A stretch of DNA of 17,638 nt, from assembly GCA_013202335.1 (NCBI GenBank), contig JABMQR010000037.1, forward strand, positions 1-17,638, written 5' to 3'. The notes beneath the pieces were generated by a model. It saw only the letters and a list, made by a program, of their open reading frames with translations. It was not told where the DNA came from and searched no databases. Position 1 is the stretch's first letter, and the number at the start of each line of letters is the position of its first letter. The DNA is from Bacteroidota bacterium (lineage in GTDB: Bacteria; Spirochaetota; Spirochaetia; JABMQR01). Of the stretch, positions 7,992-14,581 are shown piece after piece. The translations under genes were made by a program, and so were the position numbers.

Positions 7992-9164
7992 TTAGTCCCT
8001 GTCCAGTTTTTTATAAAAGGGAGGAATCACTTCTTCTTTAAGTGGCAAGTCCACCCAGGCATTGGTTTCCATGCTCTTAAAAACCGCACACATAACCTCT
8101 ATTGCCCTTGCTCCATCTTCGCCTGATACTAAAGGTTCTTTGTCGTGTAAAATACAATCAAGATAGTGCTCTGTCATTCTCTCGTAATTATTAGGATGCC
8201 TTGGTGGACACATCGGTATCCAGCGTTTACGTACCGGATTTGCAACCCAGTCCTCAACCCAGAACAATTCCGGCCAACGAAAGTTTTCCAACAGCTCCGG
8301 CATATTATCTTTATTGTAGTCTTTATTGGTAAATACAGCCATAGGCCAGGATTGGAAGGGATTAGTCGCATCGGTAGCTGTGTGTATTGTGCCCTCTGTT
8401 CCCCAAAGATCTGTGCTTTGGCTAACAGCGGGGCTAAAGCGATTGCAGCTAATATATCCTTGTGCTCCATTTTCAAACTCTAACAAAAGAGATGCAAGAT
8501 CATCACACTGTGTGTAACTCTCAGGCATAGCTACTCTTTTAGCAACACCAATACATCGTTTGACTTTACATCCGTTTAACCAAGTTAACAAATCAATAGC
8601 GTGAGCACCGGTGTCAGAAATAGCTGCACCTCCAGCCACATCACAATGGAGACGAAAATCAGTGTAAGCAACATTGTTCTGATAATTATACCAATGCTCA
8701 TGTAATGATGTGCGGCTTTGTAGTAGATTACCTATAACACCTTCGTCAACAAGCTGCTTTGCCCACTGATTTTGTGTCCAAAAACGCCTGTCACAACCAA
8801 CCATAAGTTTAACTCCTGCATCTTTACAGGCGTTAACAATGTCCCATGCCTCTACGTTAGTAATTGCCATAGGCTTTTCAACAATAACATGAACACCAGC
8901 CTTTGCCGCAGCTATTGCCTGATTACGATGTAAGTTATTAGGGGTTGCGATAACAACGCCGTCCAAGTCAGCATCGGCGAACATTTCTTTGTAGTTTACA
9001 TAATATTTATTTGCTTTCCATTTTTCTTTCGCGGCCTTTGCGGTTTTTTCGTTGATGTCGCAAACTGCCTGCAAAACAAGTCCTTTAGTTTTTACTATTG
9101 ACGGAAAATGAGCTAATTCAGCAATACTTCCACAACCTAAAACTCCCATTTTTATCTGAGACAT
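7992..9164 (-). CDS. Gfo/Idh/MocA-family oxidoreductase
   Basis: This is a cytoplasmic NAD(P)-dependent dehydrogenase acting on sugars, cyclitols or their derivatives. The 390-residue protein has an N-terminal Rossmann fold with GCGSIA at residues 10-15, the family's EKP motif at 96-98, and the catalytic-domain pattern GGAAISDTGAHAID with Asp184 and His188. The C-terminal half is the open sheet domain; a Trp/Pro-rich insert around 310-335 (FRWPELFWVEDW, then CPPRHPNNYERM) probably shapes the pocket. AAGGAG lies 7 nt before ATG, and the gene follows the kinase by 35 bp. myo-Inositol dehydrogenase belongs to this family, which fits the inositol-phosphate synthase upstream, but glucoside-3-dehydrogenases and glucose-6-phosphate-type oxidoreductases do too, so the substrate stays open. 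Confidence 0.93.
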   Translation of the reverse strand: MSQIKMGVLGCGSIAELAHFPSIVKTKGLVLQAVCDINEKTAKAAKEKWKANKYYVNYKEMFADADLDGVVIATPNNLHRNQAIAAAKAGVHVIVEKPMAITNVEAWDIVNACKDAGVKLMVGCDRRFWTQNQWAKQLVDEGVIGNLLQSRTSLHEHWYNYQNNVAYTDFRLHCDVAGGAAISDTGAHAIDLLTWLNGCKVKRCIGVAKRVAMPESYTQCDDLASLLLEFENGAQGYISCNRFSPAVSQSTDLWGTEGTIHTATDATNPFQSWPMAVFTNKDYNKDNMPELLENFRWPELFWVEDWVANPVRKRWIPMCPPRHPNNYERMTEHYLDCILHDKEPLVSGEDGARAIEVMCAVFKSMETNAWVDLPLKEEVIPPFYKKLDRD

Positions 9165-9199
9165 AATGTAACTCCTTTGCTATAATTGATTCATAAATT

Positions 9200-10138
9200 T
9201 TATATATTTTCCACAGCACTTTGCAAAATACGCTCTCTTACCTGTAGCTCGGTAGGCATTCTTTCCGGCTTTACTCCGCCTGTATTTTCTATAACACATA
9301 TAGCAGTCGCAGCCCCAAAAACTACTGATTGAAAAACATCTTTACAACGTAGGTATTCTGAAAGAAAACCTGCCATGAACGTATCTCCGCCCCCTGTAAC
9401 ATCGACCGGTATGCCTTTCAAAGCCGGAATATGGCAACAACCTTGTCGTTGTGTACAAAGAAGAACTCCCTCGCTACCGAGAGTAATTAACGATGCTTTG
9501 GTTTTTCCTGTAAGAAGTTTTTTTGCAATAACCTCCATGGATTTATCTTTTCCAAAAATTATTCGACAGTCCTCATCGCTGGCCTTTACAAAATCAAACC
9601 AGCCAGCCGCTTCCAAAGCAAAGGCTGGAAGGTCATCTATTTGATTACGACGCTTTTTACTCATATGAGCTCCGCCATAACCACCGAGATCTATTGCGGA
9701 TTCATTTCCAAATCTAACAATATCCGGTATTTGATTAAGTTGTATATCATCTTCCATTGTGCAGACATACATCATTTTGCAATTATGGTATACCTGCGGG
9801 ACATCGCAGGCTTTTATATAATCAGCCCTTGAGAGATACTTGATTTTCTTATTGCCGACATTGTCATAAATCAACACACTACTGCTGCTTTTTTGACATT
9901 TAGAAATCCCCTGAGTATCAACCCCTACAAGATTAAATGCCTCAAGTAAATTTGAGGGGAAATCTTCTCCTATTTTTGTAACAATGCCGGTCTTTGTGCC
10001 TTGCATAGCACTAGCCACAAGGCTATAAGATGGAGGACTTCCCAAAACCGGACCTGAAATTCGGTCTGGGAAATAGATCATTTCATTGACAATATGACCT
10101 ACTGCAATAAGGTCAAATGGACTATCAGTCAAAATCAT
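9200..10138 (-). CDS. PfkB-family carbohydrate kinase
   Basis: It transfers phosphate from ATP to a sugar or cyclitol hydroxyl in the cytoplasm. The 312-residue length is normal. The second PfkB signature is present as DVTGGGDTFMAGFL, with the catalytic base Asp252; the usual GAGD is GGGD here, which should keep the anion hole. The N-terminal substrate signature is not the ribokinase-like GGxxxN but GSPPSYSLVAS at ~33-43. This type of change occurs in PfkB relatives with other substrates, and archaeal myo-inositol 3-kinase is in this family. Its ATG overlaps the TGA of the inositol-phosphate synthase gene (ATGA), implying translational coupling. Inositol or a related cyclitol is an attractive but unproven substrate. 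Confidence 0.9.
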   Translation of the reverse strand: MILTDSPFDLIAVGHIVNEMIYFPDRISGPVLGSPPSYSLVASAMQGTKTGIVTKIGEDFPSNLLEAFNLVGVDTQGISKCQKSSSSVLIYDNVGNKKIKYLSRADYIKACDVPQVYHNCKMMYVCTMEDDIQLNQIPDIVRFGNESAIDLGGYGGAHMSKKRRNQIDDLPAFALEAAGWFDFVKASDEDCRIIFGKDKSMEVIAKKLLTGKTKASLITLGSEGVLLCTQRQGCCHIPALKGIPVDVTGGGDTFMAGFLSEYLRCKDVFQSVVFGAATAICVIENTGGVKPERMPTELQVRERILQSAVENI

Positions 10139-11241
10139 TTATCCCTTACACCTTTAATGAACTCATCTAACATTTCTCTTGCGACTGTATCTGGAAGTTG
10201 TTTTGGTGGGTGTTTTGCAAAATACATACAAGTTGATTCAAGAACACCACCAATACCTCTATCTAATGCAACTTTGATGTATCTTACAACATCAACAATA
10301 ACACCAGCAAAGTTTGGGCTGTCTTCGACTTCCAGTTTTACTTCTAGGTGAAGCGGTGCGTTTCCGAAATTGGCTCCATCAACCCACAGAAACATTGTCT
10401 TGCGGTCTTTCATCAGTTTGATGTGAGTAAATCCTGTATCCATTGGAAATTCATAATCAATAAGAGACGTTACACCTTCTTGTTTTGTTTTGTGTTTGCT
10501 TTCACCACGGTAACAAAGGTTGTAGAAATCGGTATTACCTGCATAATTAATCTGGTACATTTTCTGAATATCAATGCCTTTATCCTTCATTAATTGGGCA
10601 ATAGCTCTATTGATTGCAGTCCCTCCAAATTGACTCTTGCAGTCGTCACCCACAATAGGAACATTATTTTCATCGGCAATTTTTTGATATTCAGTATCAC
10701 AAACAATTAATTCCGGCATACCGTTGAAGTAACCGATTTTTGCTCCTTTAATAGCTGCATCTGCATAAAAGCGTGCTGCTTCTTTCGAACCTGTTGGAAG
10801 AAAGTTGAGCAATATTTCTGCATCGCTGCTTATTAAAATTTCCACTACTTCATCCATAGTAAGTTCCGGTGCATCTGAAACTTCTACCGGACAGGGCGGA
10901 AAGTTTGCAAGATGTTCGGGAACACCATCAAGAATAGGTCCCATTTGAACAATAACATCCTGATGGGGCACATCAACATCGTATTTATAAGCCATATTTG
11001 TTTCTACAAAAATGGCTTCTGACAGATCCCGACCAACCTTTCTTTTATCAACATCAAATGCTGCTACGACCTGAATATCTATAACCTTGTAATCGCCGAT
11101 AACTTCATGTACCAGACCGGGAATTCTGGCGCCCTCTTTTCTTTCTTTATAGAATTTTTTATACCACTCAATACCTGCTACCAATGAGTGTGTGCAATTT
11201 CCAATACCTACTATTGCAATTTTTATTTTCTTATCCAACAT
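10135..11241 (-). CDS. ino1: myo-Inositol-1(3)-phosphate synthase, short bacterial type
   Basis: The enzyme converts D-glucose 6-phosphate to myo-inositol 3-phosphate with bound NAD, in the cytoplasm. The 368-residue protein aligns by eye along its full length with mycobacterial Ino1: VGIGNC (11-16), VAAFDVD..KVG (59-70), GPILDGV, LPTGS.EA (148-155), PIVGDDCKSQFGGT (195-208), NYAGNTDF (232-239), a Lys pair followed by GVTS (251-259) and LEVEDSPNFAGVIVDVVR (303-320). Key lysines and the DSPN motif are kept. AAGGAGG ends 2 nt before ATG 11241, which is tight; the next codon, TTG 11238, is better spaced and could be the true start. It is the first gene of the operon, directly behind a strong promoter and palindrome. 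Such synthases normally feed inositol lipids or solutes, so its presence among catabolic-type genes is odd. Confidence 0.92.
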   Translation of the reverse strand: MLDKKIKIAIVGIGNCTHSLVAGIEWYKKFYKERKEGARIPGLVHEVIGDYKVIDIQVVAAFDVDKRKVGRDLSEAIFVETNMAYKYDVDVPHQDVIVQMGPILDGVPEHLANFPPCPVEVSDAPELTMDEVVEILISSDAEILLNFLPTGSKEAARFYADAAIKGAKIGYFNGMPELIVCDTEYQKIADENNVPIVGDDCKSQFGGTAINRAIAQLMKDKGIDIQKMYQINYAGNTDFYNLCYRGESKHKTKQEGVTSLIDYEFPMDTGFTHIKLMKDRKTMFLWVDGANFGNAPLHLEVKLEVEDSPNFAGVIVDVVRYIKVALDRGIGGVLESTCMYFAKHPPKQLPDTVAREMLDEFIKGVRDK

Positions 11242-11253
11242 ATCCTCCTTAGA

Positions 11254-11299
11254 TTTTTTATATGATCATACGTGATATTACGTATGATCATATAAAAAA
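11254..11299. promoter_or_regulatory. Perfect 46-bp palindrome, probable operator of the main operon
   Basis: Two 20-bp arms (11254-11273 and 11280-11299) are exact reverse complements around the 6-bp spacer GATATT. Each arm contains the self-complementary 10-mer TATGATCATA (11261-11270 and 11283-11292), centred 22 bp apart, about two helical turns. The palindrome covers the -10 box and start point of the operon promoter and ends 12 bp before the first codon, an ideal repressor position. The divergent LacI-family protein is the natural candidate to bind it. A cruciform or mRNA hairpin role is possible instead. Confidence 0.75.
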
Positions 11300-11315
11300 C
11301 AATTAAAGTTGTCAA
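11287..11315 (-). promoter_or_regulatory. Sigma-70 type promoter of the main operon
   Basis: Reading the - strand, TTGACA (11315-11310) is followed after exactly 17 bp by TATGAT (11292-11287), one base from consensus. Transcription should start near 11280, about 40 nt upstream of the inositol-phosphate synthase start codon. The -10 lies inside one arm of the palindrome, so binding there should block RNA polymerase. Confidence 0.8.
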
Positions 11316-11413
11316 GTTTTATAATTTCAATTTTGTGTTTATATTTACTTGTTAATTATAAATTTATTAGTTTTTTACAAGATAATAATTTATAGATATA
11401 GTTAAAATATTGT

Positions 11414-11430
11414 TAATACTTCGTATTATC
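11414..11430. repeat. Palindromic repeat, copy 1 (TAATAC-TTC-GTATTA)
   Basis: TAATAC (11414-11419) and GTATTA (11423-11428) are exact inverted repeats around TTC. The 15-mer ATACTTCGTATTATC at 11416-11430 recurs exactly at 11598-11612. It may be a binding site for the LacI-family or another regulator. Confidence 0.5.
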
Positions 11431-11596
11431 TACGCACAGTAAAAAACATCACCTCAATTAAGAGAAAAAGGTGATAGGGACCCATGAATCACTGGGTGCC
11501 CTTGAAATATCCAAAACGCAAGCACCAAGAGGAAACAGGGAACACGTACAAGATACAATAGGGTGGAAAAAGTAACGTACTTCAAGTGGAATAAGC

Positions 11597-11612
11597 GATA
11601 CTTCGTATTATC
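11597..11612. repeat. Palindromic repeat, copy 2 (ATACTTCGTATTATC)
   Basis: An exact 15-bp copy of 11416-11430, 182 bp away and ~83 bp upstream of the LacI-family start codon. The palindrome is slightly shorter here (ATAC/GTAT). Position suits an autoregulatory operator; a target duplication left by an insertion is the alternative. Confidence 0.5.
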
Positions 11613-11694
11613 ATCACTAATGCTTTACGAAAAAGCAACTACCGTATAAACTAATATTCGCAATTTGAATTCTGATAGGAGTGTATAAAAAAAT

Positions 11695-12732
11695 ATGAAA
11701 ATCACTACCACTGAAATAGCAAAACTCGCTGGCGTATCCCAAAGCGCTGTTTCAAAAGTGCTTAATGGTTCTTCAATAAGAATTAGCGAAGAAAAGAGAA
11801 GTAGAATAGAGCAAGCAGCAATAAAATTGAATTATATTCCAAACCGGATCGCCAAAACATTAAAAACGGGGAAACATAACACTATAGCAATAGTTACATA
11901 TGACCTTACCGATGCATTCGCAGGTGAGTGCATTTCCGCAATAGAATCTTTTCTTGATTCTACTGATTATAAGGCTTTTTGGGTAAGCTGCAATCACGCT
12001 CACAACGCCAAACGAGATGCATTCAAATTCCTTCAGCAAGTATCTCAATCTGCTGATGGAATTGTTATTATATTAGCATCTGATTTTATTAAAGATTCAG
12101 ACATCATTTTCCTTAAAAAGACAACCCATATTCCAATAATTACAGTAATTCGAAAAGTTTCAAATAATGCAGTTCCAAGTGTAACATCTAATAATAAAAC
12201 CGGAACATATTTGTTGATGGATCATCTGAAAAAACTTGGACATACAAAAGTGGGGTTTTTCTACTGCGATGAGGAAAACACATCAGCTAGGGATCGGTTC
12301 AACACTTTTCGCGAAGCACTTAATGATTACAAATTCACATACACCCCCTCTTTTTACAGACTAATAGATGGGACTACACTGGGAGGATACAATGCAGGGA
12401 AAAAGCTTTTTTCACTTGATTCTATTCCAACAGCAATTATTACTTATAATGATTTAGCTGCCATAGGAGTTTTAAAAGCAGCATACGATATGAAAATTGA
12501 CATCCCTAGCAAAGTAAGTATTGCTTCCTTTGATAATATTTATTTATCAAACTATTCTACGCCATCCTTAACTACTATAGCTGTTGGTTTTGAAAAAGTA
12601 TGTTCTACCGCATTGAAACGCATCATTTCAGATATAGAGAGTACTTATGAAGAAAATACAATAACTCATTATTCAATAGAACCTCAATTGGTAATTCGGC
12701 AATCTACAGCAGTAGCTGAAAAAACAAACTGA
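11695..12732 (+). CDS. LacI-family transcriptional regulator
   Basis: A ligand-controlled DNA-binding protein of 345 residues, the standard length. Residues ~4-50 form the helix-turn-helix (TTEIAKLAGVSQSAVSKVLNG), followed by the hinge region YIPNRIAKTLKTGK. The rest is a periplasmic-binding-protein-like effector domain with family patterns such as TIAIVTYDLTD, LLMDHLKKLGHTKVGF, PTAIITYNDLAAIGVLKA and VSIASFDNIYLSNYSTPSLTTI. AGGAG lies 13 nt before the ATG, longer than optimal, but no better in-frame start exists. It is transcribed away from the eight-gene operon and towards the four-gene operon. It is the prime candidate for regulating both; the palindrome at 11254-11299 is its most likely target (inference). 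The inducer is probably a sugar, cyclitol or derivative. Confidence 0.95.
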   Translation: MKITTTEIAKLAGVSQSAVSKVLNGSSIRISEEKRSRIEQAAIKLNYIPNRIAKTLKTGKHNTIAIVTYDLTDAFAGECISAIESFLDSTDYKAFWVSCNHAHNAKRDAFKFLQQVSQSADGIVIILASDFIKDSDIIFLKKTTHIPIITVIRKVSNNAVPSVTSNNKTGTYLLMDHLKKLGHTKVGFFYCDEENTSARDRFNTFREALNDYKFTYTPSFYRLIDGTTLGGYNAGKKLFSLDSIPTAIITYNDLAAIGVLKAAYDMKIDIPSKVSIASFDNIYLSNYSTPSLTTIAVGFEKVCSTALKRIISDIESTYEENTITHYSIEPQLVIRQSTAVAEKTN

Positions 12733-12811
12733 AAAGGTCTATTTAACTCACTGATATATTACGGCTGATTTTTTGAAATATAACTAAAATCTATAATTAT
12801 CTACACAGTTT

Positions 12812-13498
12812 TTACTGCATCTGCACTTTTACTGTCAATTTTTCAAAGTAGTTATTGCTGTTAATAACTATGTTTGAATTATTTGATAATGGGGCTTCTC
12901 CGTATATTTTGATAGGGGCATCCACTGGTCCCAAAAATATTCTGTCATATCTTTTCAAAGGGACAAGAAATGACATCTCTTCCAAAAGTCTTAAAGGCTT
13001 CCACAATATGTTTGACATATTAAATTCCTTAATTTCATAACCGGGAATACTCAAAGTAAGTCGGCAGTCTGATATATCATCAATAAATTGATCTTCAACC
13101 AGCTTTCTTCCGATTATATGTGTTTTATCCATAAACAACTGATACCAACCGCAGCTAGTAAGATCTCGGGGAGAAGCTCTTTTATATTCAGCTTCTTCTA
13201 TTAAAGAACGTTCACGCATTCCAAGACAGATACCAAACCCCAGAATAGCATCCATCACCCCCTTCCCTTCTCCATATTCAACATCTCTTCCCAAAACAAA
13301 AAAGATTTCGGCGTAAAATATTATATTGCGGAATTCAGGATAAATTGGAATCACTTCCTCTCCAACAACTGTTTCCGGAACTCTCAGAAAAGGGGGATAC
13401 GGACTTATTCTTCTTTGAGCCGCTTCATAAGCTTCTAGTCCATTTAACTCTCCAACAATAGTTGTATGAGCTGGATACTGATCGATGGAATATATCAT
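12812..13498 (-). CDS. Fumarylacetoacetate hydrolase (FAH)-family protein, small and divergent
   Basis: FAH-family enzymes hydrolyse, decarboxylate or dehydrate 2-oxo or diketo acids with a divalent metal. This 228-residue protein resembles only the C-terminal catalytic fold. FYAEIFFVLGRDV (61-73) lines up with the family's YExELAVVIGR strand, the stretch around MRERSLIEE (94-102) with NDVSARD, DKTHIIGRKLV with the GP.L.T segment, and FLGPVDAPIKI near the end with the GTP.GV loop. By this alignment the first metal-binding Glu is Tyr62 and the later Asp is also lost, so metal binding is doubtful. Its ATG overlaps the TGA of the preceding FAH gene, suggesting coupled translation and possibly a heteromeric complex. 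It could be a non-catalytic partner or an enzyme with changed chemistry. It is the last gene of the second operon, convergent with the LacI-family gene. Confidence 0.7.
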   Translation of the reverse strand: MIYSIDQYPAHTTIVGELNGLEAYEAAQRRISPYPPFLRVPETVVGEEVIPIYPEFRNIIFYAEIFFVLGRDVEYGEGKGVMDAILGFGICLGMRERSLIEEAEYKRASPRDLTSCGWYQLFMDKTHIIGRKLVEDQFIDDISDCRLTLSIPGYEIKEFNMSNILWKPLRLLEEMSFLVPLKRYDRIFLGPVDAPIKIYGEAPLSNNSNIVINSNNYFEKLTVKVQMQ

Positions 13499-14439
13499 AT
13501 CAGTGCACTTCTCTGTTCAAGGATATTCATTCTTAATGCTCCAATTTTCTCAATCTCTACTTGTATATAACTTTCTGGTTCGTAATGATTCCAGTGTGGA
13601 TACCCATCAAAGGTAATTGATGAACTGGAAAGCATGTCTCCTGGTTTCAGTGTAATGAATCTACTCATATATGCTATCAATTCATCAAATCCGTGCATCA
13701 GATTTTCAGAACTTCCTACACTTACAAGTCTCCCTTTTTCGCTTTCACGTACCATGAGAGATTTTGGATCCAAAATTTCATCGCTGGTTGTTATTACAGG
13801 TCCAATCGGTACCGGTAGGAATACATTTCCATTCCCACACTCTTTATAAAAGTGATCTACAATCTCCATGTCGGGTACATCCATTTTCCACAAATCATTT
13901 CTGTAAAATGGAGATTTTTTATGGGCACTGGAATGATCTATCAAAATTGTATATCCTCCGATATATCCAAACGCCTCATCCTGGTGAATGTGTGAAGCTT
14001 CTTTTGAAATAACCGCCACTAACTCAATATTCCATCCTCCGGAGATTAGGTTATCGTCCAGTACTGTAGTACAGTTATGACCCGAAAGATTGTGAGAATA
14101 TCGAAGATCGAAAACGGGCTGAGTAGGATTTTTAAGTCTCATCACCCTTGAGGCTAAAGAACCGGATCCACGTAGTGTATACAGATTTGTATATTCGGAT
14201 ACAGGTGCAAAATAGACTGAATCTGCAAGGTTATGAAACCGGATATCGTTTTCTCCCATACTATTAAGCCGATATTCAATTCTCTCCTTCTGACTTTGTG
14301 AAAGAGTAAGATAAGAAATAATACTATCAAAATTCACATCGCCGAGAATATCTGAAAAATACTTTCCTTCCAGCCATTTGCCATTATAGACAATACCAAT
14401 ACTTTCCCGGCTATTATTGAGAAATCGTCCAATTTTCAT
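13495..14439 (-). CDS. Fumarylacetoacetate hydrolase (FAH)-family protein
   Basis: This 314-residue protein has an N-terminal domain of ~80 residues and a C-terminal FAH fold. Supporting patterns are GWNIELVAVISKEA (135-148), GYIGGYTILIDHSSAH (158-173), PIGPVITTSDEILDP (211-225), FDELIAYMSRFITLKPGDML (251-270) and IQVEIEKIGALRMNIL near the end. Relatives include 2-keto-3-deoxy-arabinonate dehydratases and diketo-acid hydrolases of sugar catabolism. The first Glu of the metal motif ExE is Asn137 here, while Glu139 and Asp168 remain, so the metal site is altered. The ribosome-binding site is only a GGGG stretch. It follows the large barrel gene by 142 bp and is followed by a 4-bp overlap with a second FAH-like gene. 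Cleavage or hydration of an oxo-acid in the same pathway is inferred. Confidence 0.85.
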   Translation of the reverse strand: MKIGRFLNNSRESIGIVYNGKWLEGKYFSDILGDVNFDSIISYLTLSQSQKERIEYRLNSMGENDIRFHNLADSVYFAPVSEYTNLYTLRGSGSLASRVMRLKNPTQPVFDLRYSHNLSGHNCTTVLDDNLISGGWNIELVAVISKEASHIHQDEAFGYIGGYTILIDHSSAHKKSPFYRNDLWKMDVPDMEIVDHFYKECGNGNVFLPVPIGPVITTSDEILDPKSLMVRESEKGRLVSVGSSENLMHGFDELIAYMSRFITLKPGDMLSSSSITFDGYPHWNHYEPESYIQVEIEKIGALRMNILEQRSALI

Positions 14440-14581
14440 AATGCCCCATTTACCAAATATATGGTGAATTTTTTACTAAGTGATTTCAACTGAATACATC
14501 AATATAGATAAACAGAATTTCTTAGTTTTAAATATAACAATCTCTTCCTTAACCACATCCACATCCCTTCGATTCCATTGC

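Larger units (their letters stand above)
11316..11694. other. Long divergent intergenic region upstream of the LacI-family gene
   Basis: No convincing gene is present. The region holds two copies of a short palindromic repeat (11414-11430 and 11597-11612). Between them are two adjacent potential hairpins: ATCACC/GGTGAT (11448-11453 with 11470-11475), and GGGACCCA paired with TGGGTGCCC around an 8-nt loop (11477-11501), with one bulged base. A 34-codon frame from GTG 11471 to TAA 11573-11575 and a following frame to 11649 match nothing I recognise. A promoter for the LacI-family gene must lie here; TTTACG..TATAAA near 11623-11650 is a weak candidate with a short spacer. Confidence 0.5.

Noticed and set aside
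8174..8476. About 100-codon open frames on both strands inside the Gfo/Idh/MocA gene
   Set aside because: They are shadows of the conserved oxidoreductase frame, whose motifs and ribosome-binding site are clear.
11471..11649. Possible decayed coding stretch (34 codons from GTG 11471, then a shifted frame to 11649)
   Set aside because: No domain or family recognised and no proper ribosome-binding site; kept only as part of the intergenic description.
12733..12811. Terminator between the convergent LacI-family and FAH-type genes
   Set aside because: The 79-bp gap has only short, imperfect complementarity and no stem followed by a T-tract.
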